Positions 12,671 to 25,300 of a stretch of 64,000 nucleotides of DNA are shown here, piece after piece. The stretch's first letter is position 1. Each line of letters begins with the position of its first letter. A program made the translations under genes and the position numbers. The stretch spans positions 1,201,954 through 1,265,953 of the forward strand of contig RPFO01000670.1 in NCBI GenBank assembly GCA_009746045.1, read 5' to 3'. The notes beneath the pieces were generated by a model, which worked only from the letters and a program-made list of their open reading frames with translations, searched no databases and had not been told where the DNA came from. The stretch is from Mesostigma viride (Eukaryota > Streptophyta > Mesostigmatophyceae > Mesostigmatales > Mesostigmataceae).

Positions 12671-14275
12671 ACATGTCCCCGCGCACTGCCCTGCATTGCC
12701 TCTTCTACGGGGACTAGTAACGCCTGAGTCGCTTTATGAGCTGGCCCTCCATCTCCACAGCATCGACCACCTCATCTTCCCAGACGGCACATGGTGTCCC
12801 CTCACCTATTATGTGACGCAGTACGTACCCCAGCCGGCCGCCCGGCCCCGACTCCAGCACCTCATTCTCTGCTCCCTTGTCATGCGCTCTGACGGCGAGA
12901 TCTGGGCTCCATCCATTTCCGCACAGACAGACCGCTCCATCCTTACGGAAGCCCTCCATGAGCACGTGACTCCCCTCGCTGCAGATGTGGCAGCAATGGG
13001 AGGCACGCTAGCTACTGAGCTCCCTCACCTTTCCACCACCATCACCTCCACCTCGATCCACCCTCCTCGCCTCCACCTCCACTGCCGCCTCCACCTCCAC
13101 CGCCGACATCAAAGCCCAGCTCCTCGACATTGACCAGCGCCTCAAGGACAACGCCATTGCCATTGCTCAGTGCCTGCAAAACACCGCAGGCCAGCCCGGC
13201 CTCACCGCCCAGGCGGTGAAGGACACGGCCGCCCAGCCTTGGCCAGCGATGCTCCTCCCACCCAGACCTGGGCCGTGGGCGGACCTAGCACCACACCACC
13301 TCCACCGCCTCGATCCACCATCGCGGCACTGTCAGCTCAAGCAACACTGAAACGCTCGACCTCCGCAAGGAGGCCGACCTCACCCAGCGCAGCCACAATG
13401 TCATATCGTCAAGCACTTCGACCAGCCGGCAGGTGAGAACTCGGAGACTCTTGCCATAGCGTTTAAGCGCGACATTCTTGCCCCCATGCAACTCACTGGT
13501 GAGCTGCGGATGTCGGCTGCATGTCCGCCTTCCCCGCGCGCGGGGAAAGGCTGGCGCCTCGTGCTCCTCACCTTTAAGTACATGGCGGATAAGCTGTTGT
13601 TTCAGTCTTAAATGCCGCAAGAAGCTCTCTATAGGACTTCCTACCGACATGCTGGACGACGACTGACCCTGGCACAACAACAGCGGCGACGTGAGCAATG
13701 GCCGACCTACCTCCAGCTCCGGCAGAGTGCAAGGGGAAAACCGGTATACTGGAAGGGGGCGGTCATCCACGTCGACCACAAGCCAGGCTGGCAGGCGCCC
13801 CCCGCCACCCCAGCAACCCCATGCAGCCTGAGTCTAGGGAATGTATAACCGAGTAGTGTATATATGTTAGTCAGGCTTAGCCTAGCACGTGGCACAGCAC
13901 GTGCGCGTAGGCCGGTGCGCCTATAATGGCGGGGACCCCCCATGGATGATTTAGCCAAGCTCTGCCTATAATGGGACTCCCCATGGATGATGCATAAAGA
14001 ATTTAGCCACGCTCTGCCTATGCAGAAGAGAGCTACTCTCTTCATGCTGAGAAGCCATGGCCTAGCCATTGTTTAGCCATGATGATCTTCCACCCTATCA
14101 GTATGTCCGCACCTTAGGCGCTGCAATACATAATAGTGGTGCAGGTGCACTTTGTGCACTCAGAGCAGGTGTAGTTTACATCCTACCCATGCCAGCAGGA
14201 AGTAGCCCAGAATGTATTAAAAGGCATATGCCCCTTCTCAGGGATATGTGCTACATGTACTCCCAACGGAGATAT
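12671..14275 (+). mobile_element. ORF1-only (half-LINE-like) retroelement, decayed; tail continues at 16109-16140
   Basis: A decayed reading frame (about 12950-13848) is followed by about 430 bases of 3' UTR and the family hairpin CTCCCAACGGAG (14260-14271). No reverse transcriptase is present on this strand. The tail is split by the minus-strand LINE: GATAT stands at 14271-14275 and again at 16109-16113, and the sequence after 16113 continues as the expected GTTATAA-type tail. A 5'-truncated copy of the same 3' region is inserted at 58123-58445. The left edge is uncertain. Confidence 0.6.
12950..13848 (+). pseudogene. L1-type ORF1 (nucleic-acid chaperone) remnant
   Basis: Pieces in different frames add up to an ORF1-like protein. 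They are a segment with ADIKAQLLDIDQRLKD, then SETLAIAFKRDILAPMQ, then GWRLVLLTFKYMADKLL, then DLTLAQQQRRREQWP and GKPVYWKGAVIHVD. The last part resembles the C-terminal domain of L1 ORF1 proteins (Pfam transposase_22 style, with 'LT..Q..RR..LWP' and 'GK..FWRG..L.VDG' patterns). At least two frameshifts (about 13435 and 13660) and internal stops break it. ORF1 proteins bind element RNA; this copy cannot make a full one. Confidence 0.6.
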
Positions 14276-16108
14276 TAAATTAAATTAAATTATAACATGC
14301 CTCCGTGGGGAGGTCATGTAGCACATATTCCATGATGGATGGGGTGGAGGAAGCCGCGTAATCGAACTATACTAACGCTAGGCTATCTAGAAAATCCTAA
14401 CTACACTACTCATCAAAACGCCTCCTCCGCTTGGGGGGAGGTGGCTTGCCCACAGGGTCGGGCGTGTGCGCCTTGACAATCTTCTTCCACCGCGTCTTGT
14501 CCTGCATGACAGTCCAAAGACGGGAGAGAGAGTGTATGCGGTGCTCAAACTGGGCTGGGACCACTAGGTCGTCCAGCAACATCTGAACGTAGTTGGTGAC
14601 AGGTTTCCCTACCCTTTTGGGGATGTCCGCGGGGCCAGGCCAGGTCAGAATATGCCGCCCTGGCTGGCCGGAAGCCGCTGGGGGCCGGCCAGACCAAGGG
14701 TGGTGTCGACCTGGCTAGTGCGGGCAAGGTGTCCTACAAATGCTATCCTACGCTGCCTAATCTCGTCCGAAACACGGGGCATGCCATGATACAAAGACTC
14801 TGATGACGGACGCTCGGAAAAACCTACGTTAAGGACCTGCCGGAGCATCCTGTAAACTGTGCCGTCGAGCCGAGCTGCCAGTTTGGGTGGGAGGGTCCAC
14901 GCCTCGGCGCCATACGTGAGCACCGTGAGGACGAGGACCTTGAAGAGCATGCGTTTGCGGTGCCCGTCCAGGCCCTTCGAGCGCCAGTAAGGTGTGAGCG
15001 AACGGAGCTTGGCCCAGGCGAGGGCGATGCGGGTGTCCACATCGTCGTCGGTGTCAGGAAGCCAGCTCCCCAACAGCTTGAAGCGGTCGCGGAACGGGAC
15101 CTCCGTCCCGTCGAGCAGGCGCGGCAGCGGTGGTTTACTGGAGGCCCCTATCACCATCGCCTCAGTCTTGACACTAATCTCCAACCCCACCGCCCGCGCC
15201 TCCAGGCCCAGGCAGTCCAGCCAGGTCTGAATGTGCTCGGGGCTCTCGATGAGGGTGGTATCATCCGCATAAATCAGGTCGGCAAGGCGGTAACCAGGTC
15301 TAACCCCGCCGTGCTCTTTCACGTTAAGGATGTCCAAGCCTGGCTCGAACCCCTTAAGAGCAGTAAAGCGCGCACGTGCCCGGCGCATGACGTGATCCAC
15401 GACAATAATGAACAGGTATGGGGACAGGACACAACCTTGCCACACCCCGTGGTGAAGGGGGAATGGTGGAGTGGTGCCCTCCGCAGTCCGCACTACTGCC
15501 TGTGAGCCCTCATACAGTCGGCGAATGGCAGCAATAAACGCAGGTGGCACTCGATCCAGAGCTAGGATGGCCCAAAGAGCCTCCCAGAGAACCGTGTCAA
15601 AGGCCTTGATATAGTCAACAAAAATGAAGACCAGCGGCAAACTGTCAGGGGGAAGTCGACGCACCTCCTCCATCAACCGGCGCGCGACAAACACAGCCAT
15701 GACAGTGTTACGACCACTACGGAAACCCATCTGAGACTCACCCAGGTGTGGGTCCAGCGCGGCGCGGAGCCTGTGCAGCATCATGCGCATGAAGACCTTC
15801 AGCGCGGCGCTCTGGAGGCAGACACCCCGGTAGTTGCCGGGGTCAGCAGCAGAGCCCTTCTTGTACAGCATGACGCGGATGGCCGTCTGCCACTCAGCAG
15901 GCGGAGGCTCGTCAGAGAGCAGGACACGGTTGCAGAACGCCAGCAGAAGATCCCTAACCGCCAGATCAGGGGTCTTCAGCAGCTCAGCAGAAAGGTGGTC
16001 GGCACCGACCGCCGCGTCGTACCGCAGGCGAGCAAGGGCGCCGTCCAATTCCTCCAAAGTGAAGGGGTGGACGACGTCGTTGGTGGCAAGGCAGCCCTCC
16101 TTCAAGGC
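14276..16108 (-). mobile_element. Non-LTR retrotransposon (LINE) copy 1, 5'-truncated
   Basis: Read on the minus strand it runs from mid-reverse transcriptase to a 3' UTR, the hairpin CTCCCCACGGAG (14301-14312) and a TTTAATTTAATT tail. It is flanked by GATAT on both sides (14271-14275 and 16109-16113), interpreted as a 5-base target duplication. The target is the 3' tail of the ORF1-only element. The upstream endonuclease part is missing. Confidence 0.8.
14645..16108 (-). pseudogene. Reverse transcriptase of LINE copy 1, truncated and frameshifted
   Basis: About 485 codons of a non-LTR reverse transcriptase. It has FIFVDYIKAFD (motif A), GVWQGCVLSP (motif B) and the catalytic box LIYADDTTL (codons for YADD at 15260-15271), then thumb-region FKLLGSWLPD and a tail with RQRRIAFVGHLART. 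The 5' end is cut by truncation inside the RT domain. Near 14680 two extra bases relative to copy 2 shift the frame, so the C-terminus ends early. Encodes an RNA-templated DNA polymerase in intact relatives; inactive here. Clade not assigned. Confidence 0.85.
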
Positions 16109-16460
16109 GATATGTTATAACTTAATATAATTTAATTATTTATTTCCTGTCTCTAGCTCTTGTTTGCCGCTATGCAGATGATTGCAGAACAAGCAGAGGT
16201 GGAAGACCATTGTCCAGGTCCACACGCCAGCCCCTGACTGAGGGCAAGGCGCCCCGCCCCAGGAGGAAGGGGCGCTTTACCGAGTTAGGATTTTCTAGAG
16301 TACTTAGGATTTTCTAGATTAGCTTAATAAATGGTTAGCTTAGTTACTGGTTTCGCGGCTTCGCTCACCTCCGTCCATCCATCAAGCGGCAAGGCCGGAA
16401 CTGATACTGACGTGCTACCGACATGATCTCCCAACGGAGTCATGTTATAATTTTTTTAAT
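16109..16460 (+). mobile_element. Displaced retroelement tail followed by a diverged LINE 3' end
   Basis: The first ~30 bases (GATATGTTATAACTTAATAT...) are the tail of the ORF1-only element displaced by LINE copy 1. From about 16200 a second + strand 3' end begins. It has the GTTAGGATTTTCTAGA segment (present twice), then CTCCCAACGGAG (16428-16439) and a T-rich tail. It corresponds, diverged, to the 3' UTR of the LINE at 14301-14480. Confidence 0.6.
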
Positions 16461-17987
16461 TTTTTTTTTGAAATTTAACGTCATTGTCAAGCACTGCAGT
16501 TCTGTCGCGTTTGCGTGCCATATCATCCTGGACTGGTCATTACCGCTACTTGGAATGCATCCACTATCAGCAGTAATCATGTGTGAGATATGGCAGCCAC
16601 CAAAATGAGAATGAAAGGTGCGGTCCTTTATGGCACCGCCACCTTCATGACAGGCAATCCGGCCCAACCAGCCGATTCTTGAGACCATGCTTTATCATTA
16701 AAGCAACCAAAAGACATTTCAATTCCAATGAGATACATGACGAATTACAAAGAGTGTCGAGTTGTAATGTTGTAGTTATAAGAGCAGCTGTGAGGCCCCT
16801 TGGGTGACGCCACTGCAGGCCCCTTGTGGCGGCAGTGCGTGTGTTCCCGACCTAGTTCCTACTGGCATTCTTGCCAACGACGACCAGGGTGCCCGAAGGC
16901 CCTGTCCCTTGTCTCGTTCTCAGTCTTACACACATTCTTAACAAAACCAATACATTGTCATATCCGTCAGTCCATCCTCATGGCAACTGACTGCATGCAA
17001 CCACTCACGGGGGCTGCTCCGGGCTGCTCGAACTATTTCACCCCATGAAGACAACAAACCAGTTGTGAGGGAGAGAAACGGACGAACAACGACCACCATG
17101 GTTCGTTGCTCATCCTTCTATACTGCTCAAAGCTCAAGCCTGGCGGCTGGCGCCACTAGCGCCACTTTAGACATCAGCCAATCATAACATTGTCTAATTT
17201 CCGACAAGCTAAACTTCAAGCTTTATCTGTCAAGCGAACACAAATATACAAGGGCAAATCTATCGGCTATGCCAGGCACCGCCTGGGGCTTCCTTGCATT
17301 TGTGTCTGGTGTCCCACGTTGAAATCCTGAAATTGCACATCTGCTCAGTGCCTCGCCGGCTTGCTGCGTACCAGCATTCGGCAAACTGCCCTTGTGACGA
17401 ATGTCAGTGAAATTCAGGTCCGCCCAAAAGTTCCGTCAGCAAATTCAGCGGACTTGGCGCGTGAGTACAATTGAGATCCGCGGCGTCAGTACCGGGCCGC
17501 GGTATAGCAACCCGCACAAGGCTGCGGACGTCAGAATTACGCTAAAATCTGAATTGCGGACGTGATAGATCACGGACGCGACAGTTCCACCAGCCGCAGG
17601 ACGAGACCCCCCGGCCCAAATGAAGACCGGCTATGCCAAGTGAGGCGTTTGCCGAGAACAAAATCTTTGTCCCTATGATGGCTCTCATCACTAAAGGTGA
17701 GGTCGAGCCGGGGGTGACGGATCCGCCTTCCGTTCCCCGCTCGCGGTGTAAGGCTGGACCGTCATCCCCGCTGCACCCGGTGACTGACCCTCCTCACTTC
17801 AGTATACCGAGTTTGACACCATGGCGATAAGGTGGAGTTCCTCAAGCGTCGCAAGCGGCTTGGGGGGACCTTGACAGCTCTTTGATCTTTCCCCGAAATC
17901 CTTCAATCCTGTTTTTGTCGTACCATCTTGGCCGCTGAGCGTTAGGAGGTTCAGTGAGCCAAGTCTATCGTCCAATTAGTATACGCC
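16461..17987. other. Intergenic, no recognisable gene
   Basis: Short open frames only. A stretch near 17590-17870 is GC-richer and has a longer open frame, but no family match is recognised. It may be old mobile-element sequence. Confidence 0.4.
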
Positions 17988-18166
17988 AATGGATATCATG
18001 GAATATGTGCTACATGATCTCCCAACGGAGGCATGTTATAATTTAATTTTTTTAATACAACTAGGCATTTCAGGCTATTTTTGGCATACCTGGGTCACCT
18101 TAACTGTTATATGGAAATAAACTAACACCCATTTCACCGGAAAATTTAATTTTTTTAATGGATATC
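17988..18166 (+). mobile_element. Short retroelement 3' end with 10-base target duplication
   Basis: AATGGATATC is present at 17988-17997 and 18157-18166. Between them lies the family 3' end (atatgtgctacatgat, hairpin at 18019-18030 and an AATTTAATTTTTTTAA tail). About 95 bases of unrelated sequence follow, and then a second AATTTAATTTTTTTAA tail. The layout suggests a severely 5'-truncated insertion carrying extra 3' sequence. Confidence 0.65.
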
Positions 18167-18716
18167 GTCTTAGCGTGTCCGCTCTTCACGCACCACTCCA
18201 TACTAAAATGCAATTAGGTCTGCAGCCCGGTCCTCGCGAACCTACCAATAATTTGGCTTTGCCTTTTCTTTGAACTTTTGGTTCTTCCGAAAATGGGCTC
18301 CGCCGGATTAAACTTTTGAAAACCGGCAACCGCAGATACCGCCAGCAGACAGCAGTTAGCTAACGTGGACGCACGAGACATAATCTGACTTCAGCATAGT
18401 GACAGGTTTGGCGACATGGAGCCCGGCATTGCTGGGCGTCATTTCCAGTGCAAGTGCATCGTGCTGTGCTGATTGTGCTTATTTTCCCTTGCTCGTGCAA
18501 ACAATTGTGCGGGTAGCTCCGGGGCCTTTTTATGAAATGCGTTAAGTACAATTGTTTACGAGATATTACCATATGCCGATGTCGAGGGTCTCGCGTCAAT
18601 TTCCAAATTATTGTGGCAATTGAAGAAGCGATGAAGTGTCCAGATTAGCGAAGATTTCCCCAACGCAGAATTGGCCATTTTTGGCTGCAGATCAGCCAGT
18701 TATTTCTGTGGTGAAA
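18167..18716. other. 5' flank of the ABCA gene
   Basis: No coding sequence or known repeat recognised. It presumably holds the promoter and 5' UTR of the transporter gene. No motif is strong enough to name. Confidence 0.4.
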
Positions 18717-21700
18717 ATGTTTTCGCTGACACGGTTCCACTCGGTGCGAATGCTCAAGATGATGCTCTGGAAAAATTGGTTGTTGAAAAAACGTCATATT
18801 CTCGCTACGTCTATCGAGGTGCGCTGTCTACTGTTGTATCACAGACATATTTACACACATAAATGCATCTGTTTAGATATCGTACTACTTACGGTGGTGT
18901 TGTGGCAGAGAAACGTGCCTTGTCGACTGTCCTCTTTTGCCTTCGATTCTGTCACGTGCGTATATAATTGGTGGTGTAGCTCGGTTTTGCCTGCCAAAAG
19001 GATTTCCAATATTGAATGCATGATCAGGAAATTGACAACGGTTCGCGAAAATAATGAAGACGTGGTGTCTGCCCACGGTCTTTGCATGCAGGTTCTGCTA
19101 CCGCTTTCCATCACCGTTATGCTTATGTACATTCGATCATTTGTCGACACGAATGACTACGACGATTCTCCGTAAGTTCGTTTAATACTACAGCACTGGC
19201 TTCACGTTTTACATGACACTGCGAAGAATCCTTGCGCACGAGTTGGTGACTGACAACCATCTATAAAATTGAGTTCAGTTCATGGGAGGGCTACTTTTCG
19301 CGTTGCTTTTGTTGGAATCTTATGTTTGGGCTATTCCAGTCTTTAAAGACAGGAATGTCTCTTTGGTTGCTCACCACTTGGATTCCTTGTCTGATAGTGA
19401 GGGCAGCCGGTGATGTACTTTTCCTTGGTAGAGTCATGGATTGATTTATTGACATTATGGAGCGCTTCTTTGTTAGAGAGAAAGTAAGGTGCAGAGAAGT
19501 AAGATAGGGTAGCCGATTCTTTTCTCACACGTGACATGGAAGTACCACTCTTCTGCTCATGTTTACTTGTGGGCATTACTCCGAGGTGATGGGTATACTG
19601 ACCACAGTGGATTGTTGCCGCATTCATGGCCACCGTGAATACTACGCACGGACACTTGTGTGCAGGATAGACATCTCCCACAGATCTTCTTAGCATGTAG
19701 ACCTGCGGCTGTCTGACGGCATGGACTTTGCTACAAACGTCCCTGTGTAGGGTTTGGGGCTTAGATATCCCTTATTTTCAACAAAGCTGGCAACGGTCTC
19801 CTCAGTGCCGTGCCCAGAAGAGAGAGTGCTTCGAAACCAGCACGCAGGTTGGGGATTGCGTCATATCCAACATCAACTTGTTGCTTGTAAGCGGTCATCA
19901 GGTTGCCATGGATGATATCCTGCCCTGGACAACCACTGGCATGTTTCACTGGCGCGTGCTGACTGCTCTCCCAATCACCACCAGCTCACAGATGCCTCCC
20001 CTCACGGCCGTGCTCTCATCCCTCTTATGCTGCCCGCTGCCCTCACAGAGGCATCCGGGCGGAGTATGGCGTCAGCACGTTCTACCGTGTGGGCGATGAC
20101 TTTATGTCACCCTCGGTGGGCGCCTTGCTGGCGCGCTACCAGCAGGACAACGCCATCCTGGCCTTTGCGCCAAACTCCTCGTGGGTGCAGGCGATGGTAA
20201 AGTCTCTGTCCCATGAGCACCCAGGGATGAAGGTGAGCCGCGCGCAAGCGGCTGGCTGCCTGTCACAGGCAGAGTGTAGAGGCCCAGGGGAGTTGTGTTG
20301 TTTCCTTTCCTTGTTGGCTAGGGTGCATTTGACCTTATTTGCTCGTTTAATAAAGGTCTTGTATGTCGTCATTCCTGGATACCCTAGTCATTGCGGCCTT
20401 CAGAACGTGTAATCTTCGCTTTGCTGGCCGGCTGGCAAGGTTGCTCTCACACCCCCCTGCTCCGAGTTGATGGCTGGCATGGTTGCGGATGGGCCATTAA
20501 CCTTGAACGATTGGGCCTTGAACCCGTTTACAATCCGTGTGCGTGCCCTCTTAATCCCCTGCTTTTGGCGCTCAGGACGTGGCGTCTGTTTTTGAGGACG
20601 AGAAGGAGGTGGAGCACTACGTGAGATCGGCCGCATATGGTGAATCGCTTAAGTGAGTCACCCGTGACGAGGCCAATGCCAATCTGGGGATGACCTCATG
20701 GCCTTTTCATATAAATCACATTCCAGTTGTGGCTGAAGGGGTGTCTGTGTGTTCATGTGCCAAGCTGAGTTTTAGTTTGCCGACTCCTGTCATTAGTGAA
20801 TCTAGTTGTTGGTCTAATGATGGTTGGTCTGCAAAATGGTCGGTATGTAACAGAGTGCGTGACCCAGAGCAAGGCTGGTTGATTAGTAGTTGGTTCAGTA
20901 AGTTTCACAGACTGCACAAGTTATGGCTACTCCTGCTTCATGTAGTAGCCTTTGTCACGCATCACGCACGCATGATGGGGTCGTGCTAACTACCGGTTAC
21001 CCATGGGTCCAGCATCAGCGGTATCATTCGCTGCATTCAAGCCCAGAATGGCTCTCAGGTTGTGCCACGGCACAACCACTTTGCTGGAAGCCAAGGTCAA
21101 CTAAGCCACAACATACCATCATTTCTCTGTTTGTTACATGCCAAACCATATCATGCCATCTGCTCCACGAAATGGTTATAAACGGATAGTTGTGCATGGC
21201 TATTGTAATGCCTCCTCTGTGATAGAACCAGCATAAAAAATTTTAAAATTAAATATTGAATGCATGTTTAAACTTAGTTGGCTTTACGGTTTCTGATGGC
21301 ATCTCCCTGCAGAGCTAGTGGCTAGAAGTACCAGAACGTTGTGCCAAGCTCCAGGCTGGCTCTTGAGTGCCCCTGCACACAGCTGGCATGCACCCATCTG
21401 CCATTAGCGCGAACATGACAATCATTCATACTAGTCAGCCGCCCTATCTGTTACTCCTCCATACCATTTCCTCCTATCGGTAGGTATCGGTGTACGGACT
21501 AACGCACATTCCTACGAGTGGCCCAACCACCCCACCATATGGCGCAGGAACCCCAAGGTGGGCGCGCTTGTCGTGTGGAAGGAGACAGGCCCGCAACGGT
21601 TTGACTACACGCTGCGGCTGAACGCGACGGGGGTGGAGGAGCTGACGCAGATGGTGGAGAAGGTGCCCTGCACGCGCGCACCGTACGTGATCGACTACTC

Positions 21701-22317
21701 GCTGGAGGCCAACCTGATGCACCACTTCCAGTACGCACGCAGCGGGTTCATGACGGTACGACCCTGCTGTCCTGCGTGCATGCGTGCGTGCTCGCCTTAT
21801 TTGGTAGGCACTGGCTAGCAAGGTCACAGAGAAACGTTCTGGCATATGCAGCCTCTTACCCCTGTTCGCGCCCATCACGAGACCGGTGAAAAGATCACCC
21901 TTTGTTCTCCGAAAGCGGTGTGGGGACCTGGCTGTTATCCCAAACGAGTGCGTGAAGCTCTTTGTGGTGGATCCGGAGGGGGGATGCACGGCTGCCACCT
22001 TGACTTGGAGCATGCATGCATCCCCACGTGGGGCCACGTGTCTATTGACTGCATGCGCGAGACCCACGTTTGCTTTCTTGTTTAAGCGATAGTCCTTGAC
22101 CGATGGTGCGCCGTGCTCTGCCGGGGCTGACCACCTCTGCCTCCCTCCAGCTGCAAGCGATGGTGGACTCATACATCATCCGGGCCACTGGTGGCGGTGG
22201 CAACGCGACCAGCAGCAGCCGCTGGGCGCCGCTCCATGTGGGCGTCGCACCCTTCCCCGTGCCCGCCTACTCCTCGGACATCTTCCAGTCGGTCATCAAG
22301 GGCGTGCTGGGCCTGCT
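18717..22317 (+). CDS. ABCA exons 1-6: N-terminus, TM1 and first extracytosolic loop
   Basis: Exons 18717-18818, 19092-19171, 20049-20232, 20576-20639, 21484-21755 and 22151-22317. Exon 1 encodes the typical ABCA start ([12 protein letters not shown]). Exon 2 gives TM1 ([14 protein letters not shown]). Exons 3-6 encode a loop of about 245 residues, shorter than the ~600 of vertebrate ABCA1, with probable N-glycosylation sites (NSS, NAT). Exon 4 ends at a GTGAAT donor; the nearby GTGAGT at 20653 would break the frame. Introns 2 (877 bases) and 4 (844 bases) hold nothing recognised. Confidence 0.8.
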
Positions 22318-25300
22318 GTGAGTGTAGAACAAGGGCATGCGCGGCCTGCTGTGAGTGTAGAACAAGGGCGTGCGCGGCCTGCTGTGGGTGTAGAACAAAG
22401 GCGTGCGCGGCCTACTGTGAGTTTAGAACAAGGGCTTGTGGGCCTGCTGTGCGTGTAGCGCAAGGGCGTGCGCGGCCTACTTTGTGTGTGCCTCCATGGG
22501 GATCTCATTTGAGGCACACGTGTTGCTTCCTCGCGGCCTGCTTCCCTTTCTTGGGTGTGTGCTCATCGGGATGCCTGGCCCCATCACCCTTCCACTTTGC
22601 TGCTCCCGTCCGGTGGTTGGAGTCCGGGTATGGAACGTATCTTTGACGCAGGGCTCGTGGGCCAGCCTGTTATCAGGGCAGTCAAGAGGGCAGTCGGAGC
22701 CCTTCCTTCTGTACGAAAAGGAATCCAGGCAGTTTTGTATAGGCTTCTTCGGTTTGTGACGACTAGTTTGTTGTGGCTTTATGCCGGTAATGATCCATGG
22801 TCAAGTGTTAGTTACCCTTGTTTTATTTGGTGGACTGCTTTCCTGCTGAAACGCTAGTTACGAGGTGTCGCGCATGCAAGCCGTGACCACGCACATGTCA
22901 CTCGGCTGCTTGGTGTCATGCGTTGGCCTTTTTTTTTGCAGCAACGTGCTGGCCTTCCTGTTCCCTGTGTCGAGGCTCATCGGCGGCGTCATGACAGAGA
23001 AGGTGCGGCGAAACGTTATCAAGAGCATACTCGATGTATTATTCTTGCACGCGGTCCTGCTGCCTGGACCACCCGTAATGTTGCCGCTTTGCCTTTGCCA
23101 CTGGCTCTATGCATCCAAACGCAGTGTGGCACACACGCACCTCCCTGTCATGGTGTCAGTTGCTTTCTGCTGCATCATTTGCCATTCCTCCTATGCTCGC
23201 CTTCGTTTCCGCTTGTCCTTCTGCGCATTTTGCTTAACAACAAGTTCTCTCTGTGACCTTTTTATCTATAGTAGTATAGAAACAAGAAAGTTTAAAAGCT
23301 GGTATAGGTGGCTATATGTTTGGCATCACCCACGATGGCGCCTTTCATTGCCCCCTGCATTATCTTCCATCCTGTCCTTCAGGAGTCACGGGTGAAGGAG
23401 GTGATGCAGATGATGGGCCTCTACGAATGGGTCTTCTACGCCTCCTGGTTCATCGCGTACACCATCCAGGCAAGTGCGGCGTAGGCAACGTGCTGCAAGC
23501 CATGCTCCGCGCGACCCTGGGTCCAGCTTGTGGAAGATTATCTTAGCCAGCCTTGTTGCACATGGGTGTAGGGCTGCAGGCGTATGGCCATGGGTAAGTG
23601 TCTCATGCATTGGGAGCGCCTCTGTGTGCCAAACTTGTTCTCACCACAGTGACCTGCTTAAATTTGCGAGATGTCACCGATCATGAGCTTCCTGGCTCCC
23701 TTGCCTTCCCTCTTGGTATAGCTTCCCAGCCACGAGCACTGTGCCCACCTCATTGGCTGTTCTGCCTGGTGTATAGGCCAGGCGAGCGGTGCATCAGCCA
23801 GGCAAGGGCATGGCTGACCCAGGTCTCGCCTCCAGGCAGATTGCTATCCTAATGGCTGCCTGTTTCCCTGCCATCAAAGTGTCCTGTACATCTGATGGTC
23901 CTGTATATGGTTGTCCCGTACATCTGGGTGTCCAATATATGAGTGTGCTGCACATCTGAGTGTCCTGTACATCTGCGCGCCCTGCATATGAGTGGCCTAG
24001 TATACATGTCTAGCCAGTGGCAAGACCATGCAAACCGCTGTGCTTTCTGGCACCTCTTGACCGCAATGTCTCCTTTGGTCCTCACTTCATTGATGCGCTG
24101 TTGTGGCCAGAACGTATGCAGGTTGTGTAAGTAAGTACTGGCGTGCCATACACAGGGGCAATGTCACGGGGTGCTATCGTACTCTCAATTTGTAGCAACA
24201 CACACAAGGAGATCCAAAGCCAATGTTGTCCATGCTATTCTCCCCATGCCACGCTGCTTGTCCACAAACCCACTGCTTTACTCCCTGCTCAGACGAGGAT
24301 AGACGGCTGATGCCGCGACCTCGTGTGATGTGTGCTGACCCATTTCTTTCGCTTTCCCTCCCTCTTCCCCCCCGCACCCGGCATGGCTGTCCCCTTCCCC
24401 CCCCCCCCCCCCCCCCCCCGCCCACAATCCCCTCAGTTTGCGATCACAGGTGCGCTGCTGGCGGTGGTGTCGTCCGCCAGCATTTTCCCCTACAGCGACG
24501 CGTCGCTCCTCTTTGTCTATTTTGCCACGTTTGGTGCGAGCACGGTCGCCCTCTGCTTCCTGCTCACCACGTTCTTCTCGCGTGCCAAGACCGCTGCGGC
24601 GGTGGGAACGCTGCTCTTCCTCTCCGCCTTCTTCCCCTACTACACCGTGGTCGATGAGTCCGTCTCCAAGTGAGTGGGCGCCATCGTCAGTGGTCGGTGT
24701 GGCCTGGCCAGCGAGTAGTGGTGGTGTCTTCTGTGGTTGGTGGTGCTGAGCCCAAGGCTGGTGGTGGCCTAACTGTGGTGGGTAGCTGTTTAATCATGGT
24801 CCACACAATCGATGGGTGGAGCTTGGTCCACGTTTGTATGGCTTCTTGACTCTTCAGCGGGAGGTCATTGGAGGACCCGATCGCATGGTGTACCTTTTTA
24901 TCGTGTTACTTTTTCCTGCCTTCGTTTCTGACATTTAAGGGAGCCCACTGTTACTGTTTCTTCCTGCCTGTGGTGACACACTCTTCCTGCCAGAGCCGTA
25001 GGTGACATACTCTTTCCTCCTTGGATGAGGATGTGCAGGGTTGCTTGGCCCACCCCCGTCATGCCCGCGTTCCTAGTTAGCCCTACTTCATTGTCCGCCG
25101 TGATCTGATGGAATGCTGACGGATTGTGGTATCTTTCTGGCATGGGAGCATGCATGGCCCTTCTGTTGTGGTTCTTTTTTATCGGGCTGTGATGGGTTGT
25201 ATGTCATGGTGTCGTCTTAACTATTTTATTGCGTCTGCCTTGTGTCTATCTTTCCTACGAAGATGGACAGCCCCACCCCTTGATAGAGGTTGACATACTG

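Noticed and set aside
17590-17880. Possible coding exon before the ABCA gene
   Set aside because: The frames are short and match no family I recognise, and no splice phase links them to ABCA exon 1.
20640-20660. GTGAGT at 20653 as the exon 4 donor
   Set aside because: It would leave a phase that exon 5 cannot complete; the donor at 20640 (GTGAAT) keeps the whole gene in frame.
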